In this document: positions 1-10,738 of the stretch, piece by piece | Position numbering within the stretch: position 1 is the first letter of the stretch | How the letters are laid out: every line of letters begins with the position of its first letter | NCBI RefSeq assembly: GCF_040954645.1 | Contig: NC_092806.1 | Span: 114,620,458 to 114,684,457 of the forward strand | Length of the DNA stretch: 64,000 nt | Reading direction: 5' to 3' | DNA from: Diabrotica undecimpunctata | Lineage: Eukaryota; Arthropoda; Insecta; Coleoptera; Chrysomelidae | Program-made: the position numbers and the translations under genes | Notes under the pieces: model-generated | What the model was told of the DNA's origin: nothing | The model's database searches: none | What the model saw: only the letters and a program-made list of their open reading frames with translations

Positions 1-289
1 TGGTAGCTATAAAAAGCGCCACCTATTTTGGTAGCTTTAAACGAAAGCGACTGTCGTTTTCTGCCTTTTTGAGCTGTAAAAATGTAAAAGATTTACAAAT
101 AGTGGCAAGAGATTTACTACGGCTTTAATAAATTGAGACGCCGAATATATAAATAAACGGCGAAAAGAGCACACCATATTACAAAACTTTGACTGACACT
201 ATGTGATTAAATAATATCAAATGAATAAGTCTATGCAAAATATTTAAATAAAAATTTACAAATTAATTAATACATTTTTTCTATTGCAG
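1..289 (+). other. Intronic or upstream DNA of Atf3
   Basis: AT-rich DNA preceding the first visible Atf3 exon. A pyrimidine-rich tract ending in TTGCAG at 284-289 makes a good 3' splice site, so this is most likely the tail of an upstream intron. The start codon and first exon of the gene lie outside the window. I see no other feature. Confidence 0.6.
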
Positions 290-490
290 GTGGAATCACC
301 AACGACGAATCCACCAAGTGTCCAACATACTTGTTCCCAACTCATTAAGGCTGGACTCAAACTAACGATCGAGCAAAAACGAAAACAGCAGAGCGACGGA
401 GAAGATCTTCTCGACTTGGATAAAATAAAGAAGATAAAGAAAAACGACTATAGCGAATCAGAAGAGGATAAAATAAAAACGGAAAACGGG
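290..490 (+). CDS. Atf3: Atf3 internal coding exon (N-terminal region)
   Basis: Internal exon, phase 0 at both ends, 67 codons, bounded by TTGCAG before 290 and the strong donor GTAAGT at 491. It encodes a hydrophilic segment containing CSQLIKAGLKLTIEQKRK, which aligns with the short conserved block in front of the bZIP of vertebrate ATF3 (PLVKEELRFAI region). A Lys/Glu/Asp-rich stretch follows. The reading frame joins exactly to the bZIP exon 22 kb downstream, which is the main reason to assign it. The ORF extends into the intron to 502, but the donor at 491 is clearly the exon end. Earlier exons are outside the window. Confidence 0.85.
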
Positions 491-1319
491 GTAAGTAATT
501 GATAACTTACGTATTGGCAATCTTTTTTTTTATCTGTTGCAACATCAATAGATTCTTGATATTTGATAGTTAATATTTTTTGTAGAGGTTTTCCAAACAT
601 TTTTTGTAGAGTTTTATTCTAAAATGTAGTATATAAAACACATAATCGACTTCAGATGTAATTAAGCCAACCTTTTTCACAGATATGTATTTTCCTGCAT
701 ATACGTACAATATGTTTTCGTAATACACTTACCTGGATTATATTTATTTTTCTTGGATTATATTTATATACATATTTATTTTTCTTGATATTGCCATTGT
801 TTTCTATTTCATTTTATTTTTATGGAGTACAATTCTAAATAGAAACTGCTTTCGAAAGAATAAATACTGCGAAATGGATTATGTAGGAAAAACATAGAAT
901 CATGAAGACACTTTAGTAGGAAACGAAGCTTGCGACTCACACAGAAGCGCCATCTACGGAATAGCTACGAGAACAAATTAGTCTATTTTCACCTAGCATC
1001 TTCTAAGGAGCATGAAGCAAAATATTTAAGTCTTTTTAAAGAAAAATATATTTTTTAATGCCTCGGTGGAGCAGTGTTTCCTTGGTCGAAATAATTATAC
1101 TACTATTAAGATTTTAACCATCACGTGTATACAATGAAGAAAAGAAAAAAATCAATTTCTCAGCGCTCTAAATTTCGATACTGTGTATGTTTTCTGATAC
1201 CTGTAATTTTCTATTCTTCACCTCTTCATTTTGGTGTTTATACACAAATTCTACTTTTGATTTTGTTTCTCCTTTTTTGTAGATATTATCCCTTGTTATT
1301 ACCAGTTGGAAGATAAAAT

Positions 1320-2145
1320 GGACTTCTATCAATCAAAAGAAAACTTCATGAATTAACAGGTAAAATTAAAGTAGACAGAGGCGTTACACAAGGGGATAAA
1401 ATTTCGCCAAAACTTTTTATAACTCGAATACGCAATGAAATCACTGATGCACAGACAAAATCGCTTAGGCAAAACAGAAGCTTGACGAATTATTAAAGGC
1501 CTCATTAGAAGTTGGTTTCCGAATAAATGCATACAAAACTCAAATAATTACAAATGTAGTGTTCCTACAAAACATAGGCGACGTCGATATAAAAGGAACA
1601 CATATGTACAAATACCTTGGGTACGAAATACAAATTAGGAAGAAAAATCAAACGCATGAAGTACAGCGTACAATAAGTTTGGGTTTGGCTGCTTTTGGAA
1701 AATTATGGGAGATTGATGTACCTATATTTCTGAAGAGAAAAGTATATGAATAATGCCTGTTACGGTAATGTCATAATTAGCGGAGACATTCACATTAACA
1801 AAAAAAAAACTCAAAAATTTAAGGGTAGTCCAGAGAGCCATGGAAAGAGTCATTGTTGGAATCACTAAAACAGACACAATAATCAATGACACTATCAGAC
1901 AAACAACGAAGGTCGAAGAAATTGAAACATGTAACTGCAATGAATGGAGATGGGCAGGTCATATGGCGAGAACATCGAATGTGGCGACTATAAGAAGACA
2001 AACGTAGCAGAGGTCGACTACCGGCGCGTTGGAGCGACTACATAAAAATAATTGTTGAGATTGAGAACTGGAGTATGACAGCCCAGAATAGAGAGACTTG
2101 GAGGGAGCATATGTTCAACAATGGACAGTAACGACTGCATCATCA
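1320..2145 (+). mobile_element. LINE reverse-transcriptase fragment
   Basis: Degenerate non-LTR retrotransposon read in several frames. Around 1375-1420 it encodes VDRGVTQGDKISPKLF, the RT block ending in GD.ISPKLF. At 1559-1753 it continues with MYKYLGYEI and FGKLWEIDVPIFLKRKVYE. Then come a C-terminal QRAMERVIVGI block and EWRWAGHMAR near 1945. The domain order is that of a 5'-truncated LINE. It resembles the copy at 55618-56680 on the - strand. Frameshifts and stops make it a relic. Confidence 0.75.
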
Positions 2146-2879
2146 TAACTGGTGTAATATTTTAACATTGTTTTATGATGGTGTGGAACTAGAAAATTAC
2201 TATTTCTATTTCTAATTATTTACAATATGAATAAAACGAATATTATTACTTTCATTTTTATAGTTTTATATAAACATTTTTTACCGTGTTATGCTGCATA
2301 CATTCGTGTTCAATATACGCATATTTGATCGGAATGTGAAACATCTGGCTATACATATAACTAATAATTATGGTAAAAATGCAAGATTATACACATTTAT
2401 AATTAATAGATGATAACTAAGATACTTGACCTAGTTAATGAGAATTAAAACAAGATGAATTTCCATAATTCTGATATGTTTGCGTATTATATTTGCTGAT
2501 CTCAGTACAACTTCTTTTTAGCAAAATTAGTAAAATTAAATACTATATAGTGAATATACAGGTACGTGTAACATTTGTATAAAGATAAGCAATTGCAGCG
2601 AAAAACTAAAAAAGACATAAAATAATCTTTGACACCAAAATCACACTCGCAAGAAGCTTGGTTTTCGCGTCTTTTCTATGTGTTGCCGAATGTTAGACTT
2701 TCTAGAAGAAAGACAAAATGTTTATAGATGCGTTCGAGATTAGAGATGCCGCCAATAATGGTTTGGCCGAATACCAAATATTCACCCGTGGCCGAAGCAC
2801 CGAATATTCGACAAAAGATGGTTGAATAATAACGAGAGCTTTTCAGTTTCACTGAGCACTGGATATAATCTTCAGAGTT

Positions 2880-4075
2880 TATTCTTGAAGATGGCGTTTT
2901 AGTGATGAAACCGTCTAATGGCTCACATACTGGTACCAATATCGCAAAAGAGCTCAATACTATTGCAGAAATATGGAATATTCGTCGAAAGAAGATCCAT
3001 TTGCTTGTCCATAACAGTGGAGCCAATATGATAAAACGTGTATGAGACGCGAAATATGATTCTGCCAAGTGTTTTATTCATTCATTGCAAGGAACTATCG
3101 AAGAATCGCTAAAATCTCAAACAGAAATAACACAGATGGTAGTTACTGCGAAACAAATTGTTACAAATTTAAACCACTCTGGAATATCAGAACAAAAGTT
3201 GAAATCAATTCGTCAAGATGCCAATGTGCCAATTTACCGATTATTAGAACAAAAGTGAGGTGTGTCTTTAAGCATAACAAATCACGAATCTTTAAATAAT
3301 TTAACACCTTAGTGTGAGTTAATGAAACAATGCAACAAACTCCTTATCGAAGAGATTACTAAAATAACCAGCACAAGTATTTCCTGCATCTCTGAAGTGA
3401 TTCCATATGTTGTTACATTGTTGAAATACCTGCAGAAAGAAGATACTGCAAATAGAATAACAAATTTATTAAAAATGAGATCTTTACTACAAGATGGAAT
3501 AGTTTCAACAGAGGTTTTCTTGGGATAAGTTCAAACATGAAGAAGTATCGATGATTATTCTACTCCACTTCTTAAGGAAAGAAACACCAATGAAACTGAT
3601 AAAAATAAAATCCACAAGGAAACCAAATTCCTATTTTGGCAGTGTACCATCTATCACAAAATTTTTTTTATTTAAAAAATTCCTTTGTAAAAGGTAGAAT
3701 AATAAATTTAACGTTATTATTTACACCTCTTATAAAGGAATTTTTTAAATAAAAATTTTTAATTAAAATAAAGTAGTGGAAATACACGACAGTTTTTGGA
3801 ACCGTTTTGAGGAAGTAGCTACAGAGAGCAAACAAAATGATGAGCATGCAGAGAAAAGTTCTGTGGCAAATAAGATCGAATTTTATTTGAAAACTGTTCG
3901 CCTAAATTGGACGACAGACCCTTACAAGTGGTGGTCAGTAAACGGAAAAGAGTATCTGAATCCTGGCAAAATTTACAGAGGTTTATCTATCGTCTCCTGA
4001 CGTAGTGTATAATGAGCGGCTGTTCTCAGATGCTAGTAATATTTATGAAGAAAAGCGCAATCGTTCGCTATCAAT
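2880..4075 (+). pseudogene. hAT transposase remnant
   Basis: Degenerate transposase in several frames. Near 2960-3060 it reads LLVHNSGANMIKRV then DAKYDSAKCFIHSLQG, the C-x2-H-x-L-type RNase H-fold region. 3080-3255 gives IVTNLKHSGISEQKLKSI. 3322-3528 gives EEITKITSTSISCISEVIPYV. 3890-4060 carries the hAT C-terminal dimerisation signature: DPYKWW, then after a stop VYNERLFSDASNIYEEKRNR (family consensus SERLFSxAGxIxxExRNR). Many stops and frameshifts; inactive. Confidence 0.85.
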
Positions 4076-4141
4076 ATACCACAGTAATATTTTGGAATAA
4101 TATGTGTTTTTTCCATGATTTGGTATTCGGTATTCGGCCGA

Positions 4142-4989
4142 CACAGTCGGCAAACGAGACAGTCGACATAAAAGTGAACTCAAGTTTAATTAACAACATT
4201 AGGTATGTCGACGATACAATCATAATAGCCGACAACTTGGAAGACTTAGAAAGACAAAATATTAAGATATAGTGGAGAATAGTTAACATAAAAAAAGACA
4301 AATTCGTGAAAATAAGCAAGAACAACAATACAAACGAAATATTAACGGTAGGCAGCCAGCAGATTGAGAGAGTAAAAAAAATACTTACTTAGGAACGACA
4401 ATCACAGAAAATACTGCAAACTCACAAACGATTATACTGCAGAAATAAGATTCAGAATTGAAAAAGCAAGTGCCAACTTCGTGAAAATGAAAAAGATTTT
4501 ATGCAGCAAAGATCTGACATTGGCCCTCAGAATAAGGCTAATTAAATGCTATGTACACAGTGTACTCTACTATAGAGCTGAATGCTGAATCATGGACATT
4601 AAACCGGAATACAATAAATCGACTTAACGCGTTTGAAATGTGGACATTTAGAAGATTGTTAAGGATTCCATGGGTAGATCGAGTCACGAATACAGAAATG
4701 TTAAGGAGAATAGGCACAGAGAGGGAAATGGAAAATACAATAAAAAAAGGAAGTTGTAATATCTCGGACATGTGATGAGAGGCGACAGATACAACATCTT
4801 GAGACTCATAATTCAAGGAAAAGTAGAGGGTAGGAGAAGCGTAGGAAGGAGACGCGTTTCCTGGTTGAAGAACCTAAGAGAGTGGTTTGGTTGCAGCCCA
4901 AGGCAATTATTCAGAGCAGCGGCATCAAAGATCAGAATAGCCATGATGATTGCCAACCTTCGTCACGAAGATGGCACTTAAAGAGGAAG
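4142..4989 (+). mobile_element. 5'-truncated LINE inserted in the hAT
   Basis: 848-bp insertion flanked by the 10-bp direct repeat ATTCGGCCGA (4132-4141 and 4990-4999). It starts inside the RT domain (NNIRYVDDTIIIADNLEDL, a YADD variant). It continues through SWTLNRN, LNAFEMWTFRRLLRIPWVDRVTN and RRVSWLKNLREWFGCSPRQLF, and ends with GATGGCACTTAAAGAGGAAG. The 5' truncation and staggered target duplication are typical of target-primed reverse transcription. It belongs to the commonest LINE family in the window, whose 3' ends carry short AAGAAG runs. Confidence 0.85.
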
Positions 4990-5519
4990 ATTCGGCCGAA
5001 TAGCAAATATTTGAAAAAGTAACCGAATAGGCCGAATACCGAATAGTAGCCGAATATTCGTGGCGTGACTATTCGAGATGTTTTGTTAAAGACGAATCCT
5101 GAGAATTCCATGAGTGGCCCGAAGAACAAATGATGTCATAAAGATCAAGAAAAGACTGAGAGCACAATATATTTATTTATTGTGTTCAGGAATGGTCTCA
5201 GAAGCATATCATACAGGAAAACATTCGAAGGTGCACGAGATACATGCAGATTCTTCACAAGATATATGGCTCATTTTGTTACAATCCTAGACGTTCCGCT
5301 GTCATAATGTTTAAGTATGACAAAAGGTAGAGATAAGTAGGGAAACATACGAAACGTCAACGCATGAAGTTTAATGTCACGACACCTATAACAGGTTAAC
5401 GACTAGAAAGATAAAGAACAGGTAGTATTTGTAAAACTCTCAAAAAAATGGAGATGAGTCATTAATGATTCTGTTAATCAAGCAGTTGAAGAATACGTCA
5501 AATTAAAAAAAAATGTACA

Positions 5520-5792
5520 GTAGGCGGTATTGTAGACTAACGCGAAGCTTCATAATATGTTTCCGAATTTTTAAACAAAAAAAAAATAGTATGAAACATT
5601 TCAAAAATCAAAATAACAAATTATGGTCAGTTTTGACATTTTAGATACCTAAAGGCCATCCCCTCGTTAGGTACACAAATGGCTTTTTCCGCTGTGGCTG
5701 TATAAATATGAAAATGTTTTACTAAGGCGCTACTGTAGACAAGGGCGGAGCTTTATACTATGTTTTCTGTATTTTTTAAATTTAAATAATAT
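5520..5792 (+). repeat. Two related direct repeats (GGCG-TANTGTAGAC)
   Basis: A block near 5522-5575 (AGGCGGTATTGTAGACTAAC...) resembles a second block near 5729-5790 (AGGCGCTACTGTAGACAAGG...) in the same orientation. They share GTAGAC, GCGRAGCTT and TATGTTT. Both recur in the second tandem unit near 6970 and 7180. No coding sense; identity unknown. Confidence 0.5.
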
Positions 5793-7398
5793 GTATATTT
5801 AAAATTAAATAAAGTAATTTATTTATTTTTTATATTTTAAACAAATTCGATAAATTATTATGTTTGCTCCTAGCGCCACCTGTTAACGTATTAACAAAGT
5901 ACACATTGTTAACTTATGACAAACCTGTCAAATTCAGACCAAATATTAATAATAAAATATAAAAAAATATTATTTGATAGTACATTTAATTATTATATAA
6001 ACTAAATGCTATGTACACAGTGTACTCTACTATAGAGCTGAATGCTGAATCATGGACATTAAACCGGAATACAATAAATCGACTTAACGCGTTTGAAATG
6101 TGGACATTTAGAAGATTGTTAAGGATTCCATGGGTAGATCGAGTCACGAATACAGAAATGTTAAGGAGAATAGGCACAGAGAGGGAAATGGAAAATACAA
6201 TAAAAAAAGGAAGTTGTAATATCTCGGACATCTGATGAGAGGCGACAGATACAACATCTTGAGACTCATAATTCAAGGAAAAGTAGAGGGTAGGAGAAGC
6301 GTAGGAAGAAGACGCATTTCCTGGTTGAAGAACCTAAGAGAGTGGTTTGGTTGCAGCCCAAGGCAATTATTCAGAGCAGCTGCATCAAAGATCAGAATAG
6401 ACATGATGATTGCCAACCTTCGTCACGGAGATGGCACTTAAAGAAGAAGATTCTGCCGAATAGCAAATATTTGAAAACCGAATAGGCCGAATACCAAATA
6501 GTCGAATATTCGTGGCGTGACTATTCGAGATGTTTTGTTAGAGACGAATGCTGAGAATTCCATGCTTGACCCGAAGAACAAATGATGTCATAAAGATCAA
6601 GAAAAAACTGAGAGCACAATATATTTATTTATTGTGTTCAGGAATGGTCTCAGAAGCTTACCATACAGGAAAAAATTCGAAGGTGCACGAGGTAGATGTA
6701 GATTCTTCACAAGATATATGGCTCATTTTGTTACAATCCTAGACGTTTCGCTGTCATAATGTTTAAGTATGACAGAAGATAGAGATAAGTAGGGAAACAT
6801 ACGAAACGTCAACGCATGAAGTTTAATGTCACGACACCTATAACAGGTTAACGACTAGAAAGATAAAGAACAGGTAGTATTTGTAAAACTCTCAAAAAAA
6901 TGGAGATGAGTCATTAATGATTCTGTTAATCAAGCAGTTGAAGAATACGTCAAATTAAAAAAAAATGTACAGTAGGCGGTATTGTAGACTAACGCGAAGC
7001 TTCATAATATGTTTCCGAATTTTTAAACAAAAAAAAAATAGTATGAAACATTTCAAAAATCAAAATAACAAATTATGGTCAGTTTTGACATTTTAGATAC
7101 CTAAAGGCCATCCCCTCGTTAGGTACACAAATGGCTTTTTCCGCTGTGGCTGTATAAATATGAAAATGTTTTACTAAGGCGCTACTGTAGACAAGGGCGG
7201 AGCTTTATACTATGTTTTCTATATTTTTTAAATTTAAATAATATGTATATTTAAAATTAAATAAAGCCGGAATCCCAGTCTAGAGCCGCCGTCCGGTCCC
7301 GCTACCACGATGCAGCCACATGATTGGCCAGCGCGCGCTTCTTGACGTTCGCGCCACGGAGTGTGCCGATACGTCCCGACACGACAGGTCACCGCGAC

Positions 7399-7407
7399 TA
7401 TAAATAG
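7399..7407 (+). promoter_or_regulatory. TATA box of the 490-bp insert
   Basis: TATAAATAG in a GC-rich context, followed about 33-36 bases later by TTCACT, an acceptable arthropod initiator. It fits an element-encoded Pol II promoter upstream of the hairpins and ribozyme motif. Inferred from sequence only. Confidence 0.5.
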
Positions 7408-7491
7408 AGCGGTAGCGGAGTAATCGTCGGATTCACTCCCTGCCTCTCGACGCGTTAGTGTTCTGAGCTGTTGGACGTGAATCCCTGTCCT

Positions 7492-7613
7492 GGCATTTGG
7501 TTTTCACCTCTGGCTGCGTTGAGTAGTTGAGTTACTGTGACCAAATGCCCATCTTGGTAGTTAGTATTCGCCTCTGGTTGCGTTGAGTAACTGAGTTACC
7601 GTTGCTAACTACC
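7492..7613 (+). repeat. Two tandem 58-nt hairpins, 64-bp period
   Basis: Hairpin 1 (7492-7549) has arms GGCATTTGGT and ACCAAATGCC. Hairpin 2 (7556-7613) has arms GGTAGTTAG and CTAACTACC. The roughly 38-nt loops are close copies (CCTCTGGCTGCGTTGAGTAG vs CCTCTGGTTGCGTTGAGTAA). Each hairpin is followed by CATCTT. The two stems differ almost completely in sequence but each pairs perfectly. That pattern is expected if the fold, not the sequence, is maintained. Confidence 0.75.
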
Positions 7614-7651
7614 CATCTTCCTGTCTTTTGTTTCTTTTTCTTTCTTTTTTT

Positions 7652-7700
7652 GTTCTCCTGAAGAAGCTACATACAATTGTAGCGAAACGTCGAGATGAAC
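7652..7700 (+). ncRNA. Hammerhead-like ribozyme motif
   Basis: Order matches a type I hammerhead. Stem I 5' strand GTTCTC is followed by the core CTGAAGA (7658-7664), stem II GCTACA/TGTAGC with a 6-nt loop, and GAAA (7684-7687). A minimal palindromic stem III ACGT and cleavage-site C at 7691 (GUC) follow, then stem I 3' strand GAGATGAAC. That strand pairs with GTTCTC around a 2-nt bulge. One extra A (7665) lies between the core and stem II, a departure from the consensus. The tiny stem III is characteristic of hammerheads in Penelope-like elements. Activity is not shown. Confidence 0.6.
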
Positions 7701-8584
7701 CCACTTTTGGGTCACTCACAAATGACACGGTCCAAACCCGGAAGACGAATAAACTATAATTTATTTATTTTTTATATTTTAAACAAATTCGATAAATTAT
7801 TATGTTTGCTCCTAGCGCCACCTGTTAACGTATTAACAAAGTACACATTGTTAACTTATGACAAACCTGTCAAATTCAGACCAAATATTAATAAAAAAAT
7901 ATTATTTGATAGTACATTTAATTATTATATAAACTAAATAATATGTTTAAAAATAATAATTGTATTGATATGAAATTATTTTACATCGAGAATTATTATA
8001 AAAATTTAAGCAGATGTTTTAATGTTGTTATTAATCGGATAACATTGAAGACTTATTAAATTTTGACAATTGTTATAAATCGAATCTTTTAGTGAAAGAT
8101 ATTCTTTTAATTTTTTACTTCTCCTTTAATGTCTATATTTTGTTAGTTATTTTTCATACATTTTTTAATTTAAACCCGCTTAGAGTAAATATACATGTGA
8201 TGACTAGAAACGAATTGATCGAGAGTAGTGAATCAATGTCAAGAATCGCTATTCTATGACGCTACATGTGACGACGCAATATTGTGGCGCTAGTTCCGTG
8301 ACACTCGCCTCGGCATTTTACTGTAGAGAAAAGAAAGTAATACAACGCCAGTATAAAAGCCTCGCTTCAAAAACCTAGTACCAATGTAAATAGATACAAA
8401 AATAATTAAAGGCAAGATGCTTAGACTTCTTGTAATGTTCAACTAAGACCAAAGGTCTTTAGCAGGAAACAGCAAAACCAATAAAAGGTTAATTGCAATG
8501 AAGTCATGAGAATAAGATCGTGATCAATATAAGAATATTATAAGCATGGTATTCGTTGACGTTCCCTACGACCATGACATCCTA

Positions 8585-8985
8585 AGAAGAAGAAGAAGAT
8601 TCATCTTTTATATGAGTTCTCTGAGTGCCGATTAGTAGTTACCCAATGTTGGTCAACATCATGGATATTATTACTTTACTTTCTGCGGAAAAGATCTGTA
8701 ACATTAGTTTGAAACGATTTTCCCAGGTTCTTGACCCAGGAGATTATTCTTCTTCCAGGACTCCTTTCTGTTAGGTTCTCCCTTGGATTATTAGCTTAAC
8801 ACTTCATATATGTTGGCATTTCGCTTTAAGTAGCCCTGATATTCTAGCTTGTGTTTTTGAAGTGTTGGGAAAATTTCCATGTCTTTAAATAAATAGTCTT
8901 CTTAATACTTCTTCATTTGATCTTGTAGATATTCCTAGTTCTTTCGTTGCGTCAAACATTTGATTATGTATTGTATTATGTTTGT
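8585..8985 (-). mobile_element. LINE 3' fragment
   Basis: The reverse strand encodes ATKELGISTRSNEEVLRRLF, then in other frames LIIQGRT and a degenerate SWLRN/W region. It ends at 8585-8605 with the AAGAAG-rich tail (seen as AGAAGAAGAAGAAG on the + strand). Same broad LINE family as the copies at 4142 and 47549, strongly degenerate. Confidence 0.6.
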
Positions 8986-8989
8986 TGAA

Positions 8990-9785
8990 AGAACCTTTAG
9001 AAATAGACAGCGGAATAAAACAAGGGGATTGGTTGAGCTCTATGCTCTTCAATTTGATCATGGATGAAATCATCAAAAGCGTTAACAAAGGATGATTATA
9101 CAGAATGGGAAACAAAGAAATCAAAATACTCTATTACGCAGACGACGCAATATTGATAGCCCAAGATAAAGATAATCTGCTCTTCAGATTTAACATAAGA
9201 GCGAAAGAATTTAATATGACAATCTCATCTCAGAAAACTAAAACAATAGTAGTCAGCAAAGAACCAACCAGATGTAAAATAGAAATTGATGGCATCAGTA
9301 TCGAACATAAATAATGGAAATAAAATACCTAGGAATTACACTGTCTTGCTATGGAGACCTGGACAAAGAAGTGAGATATCAAGTACAAAAAGCAAATAGA
9401 CTGGCAGGATGCCTTAATAACACTATATGGCGAAACAGACATATTAATATTGAGATGAAATCAAGAATGTATAAAGCCAGAGTACTGAGCTGAGATGAGA
9501 GTACTGAGAAGAATCAGGAAATACGCCGAGAGATCGAAAGAGAAGTGAAGACATTAGAAGAAAATGCAACGTACAGTGCATAAATGAATGGACACAAAAC
9601 AGAAAAAAAGAATGGAGTAACCACATAAGCCGAATGGAGGAGACCCGTGTCGTCCAAATAACAAGAGATAAGTCACCAATCGACAGAAGAAGTATCTGAC
9701 GACCGCGCAAAAGATGGAGTAAACTTCCATAGAGGTATTAATCTGCCAATGAACAAGCAGAATTGCTTATAAAGAGGAAGAATAA
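8990..9785 (+). mobile_element. LINE RT C-terminal fragment
   Basis: Encodes DSGIKQGDWLSSMLFNLIMD (8999-9065), then KEIKILYYADDAILIAQDKDNL with the YADD catalytic motif (9105-9180). Next come MEIKYLGITLS, QVQKANRLAGCLN and near 9600 RKKEWSNHISRMEETRVV followed by RRPRKRW-like residues. This is the normal order from RT to LINE C-terminus. Stops at 9312 and 9490 and frame changes make it a relic. Confidence 0.8.
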
Positions 9786-10735
9786 GAAGATGTTTGTTGA
9801 AGATCTATAAAAATTATTGCATATAAAAAGTTGTTTTATATTAGAAATACATCATTTGTACTTTTTTTTTTAATTTCTGAAAAATTGACCAGAAACCGAT
9901 CTATCAATGTTAAATTGTACTTGGTACCATCTAATTGAAGAAGGCAATGTACGTATTTATACGAATCTATATTTTATCATTGTTTTTACTTTTAGATTTC
10001 GAATAATCTCGGTTTAGTCAGTAGCACCAACCTGTCTACTCCATTCAGATACAATCTATTAATATATCCACAAGTGTTTCTATTAATTATGTTATACATT
10101 AGTTTTTGATGTGGCTTGCCAAAACGTCTAATTCGGGACATCCTGTACTACAAACAAATAAAAATTAATCTTCGGATGACATTCCTCTATGTACTAATAG
10201 AAGAAACAAGCACAATGTCCACTGACATTTGACATATTCGTGTTTCAAAAATAGAAAAATAAGTTGATGTTCCACTTATTTTGATCTTTAAAAATGTTAA
10301 TGTATTTTTATTATAAGAAAACGAAATAAAAATGATGAAGGCTGCCAATTGATAGAGATGTTCCGAACTAGAAATCTTTAAAACCGGTTTTCAAAAATCA
10401 ATTTTTTAATTACAAAAAATTTTATAGTTTTATCTATATAATAAATTAGTATGAGTATATAAATAAAATAAATAATATGAATATACATAAGGTAAGCAAC
10501 TCAAAAGAGTCCACCCTGTTATTTGGCAATATTCATTGGATTTTGTATACCTAGTTGAAATTTAACGATACAAACAGTTAAAATTTTTCAACTTCCTGCC
10601 CTGCAGTACCATAATTCCCACCTAATTTTAAGTTGGGAATAGACCATGTGTGGCAATCATAAGACAGGTATTAACATATTAACTCTGTATGCTATTCTGA
10701 AGCTATTTTCTTGTGGCATCATAATGCAATTTACT
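9786..10735. other. No recognisable feature
   Basis: AT-rich intronic DNA. I see no convincing ORF or structure. Confidence 0.4.
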
Positions 10736-10738
10736 GTG

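Larger units (their letters stand above)
2733..5079 (+). mobile_element. hAT transposon with 8-bp target duplication
   Basis: Flanked by the 8-bp direct repeat TTCGAGAT at 2733-2740 and 5072-5079. The termini are imperfect inverted repeats: TAGAGATGCCGCCAATAAT at the left and the complement TAGTCACGCCACGAATATT at the right. Both ends carry repeated GCCGAATA/CGAATATTCG motifs. An 8-bp target duplication and TAG-type ends are hallmarks of the hAT superfamily. The right end is interrupted by a LINE at 4142-4989. Confidence 0.85.
2650..5290 (+). mobile_element. Host LINE fragment split by a hAT insertion
   Basis: If the hAT at 2741-5071 is removed, the flanks read through one 8-bp target repeat as KKKDKMFIDAFEMFC, a stop, then RRMLRIP, a typical LINE C-terminal block. 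After 5080 it continues with a degenerate RRTNDVIK segment. The frame runs continuously across the insertion point, so the LINE was the target. The same 3' part recurs in the duplicated copy near 6531-6750. Confidence 0.7.
7267..7756 (+). mobile_element. 490-bp GC-rich insert with TATA box, twin hairpins and hammerhead-like motif
   Basis: Present only in unit 2 of the tandem duplication, so its limits are read directly by comparison: unit 1 has ATAAAG joined to TAATTTATT. The insert is GC- and CpG-rich, unlike its surroundings. In order it holds a GC-rich upstream part, TATAAATAG at 7399, a possible initiator near 7432, two tandem hairpins (7492-7613), a pyrimidine tract and a hammerhead-like fold (7652-7700). 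There is no long ORF. CCGGAA occurs near both ends. The order resembles the promoter-ribozyme leader (pseudo-LTR) of Penelope-like elements. It could also be a non-autonomous ribozyme-bearing retroelement. Confidence 0.6.
4543..7934 (+). repeat. 1.46-kb tandem duplication (units 4543-6002 and 6003-7934)
   Basis: The segment from the LINE tail to ACTAAAT at 6003 is repeated head-to-tail with very few differences. Junctions share TAAAT (4543, 6003, 7935), consistent with a microhomology or slippage event. Unit 1 is 1460 bp. Unit 2 is longer because of a 490-bp insertion at 7267-7756, after which the same sequence resumes. Both units carry the LINE tail, the hAT right end, the older LINE fragment and the unassigned DNA downstream, so the duplication postdates those insertions. 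Confidence 0.9.

Noticed and set aside
6233..6262. CTGATGAGAGGCGAC as a hammerhead core
   Set aside because: No GAAA or stem II follows; it is a one-base variant of LINE coding sequence (TGTGATGAGAGG in the first tandem copy).
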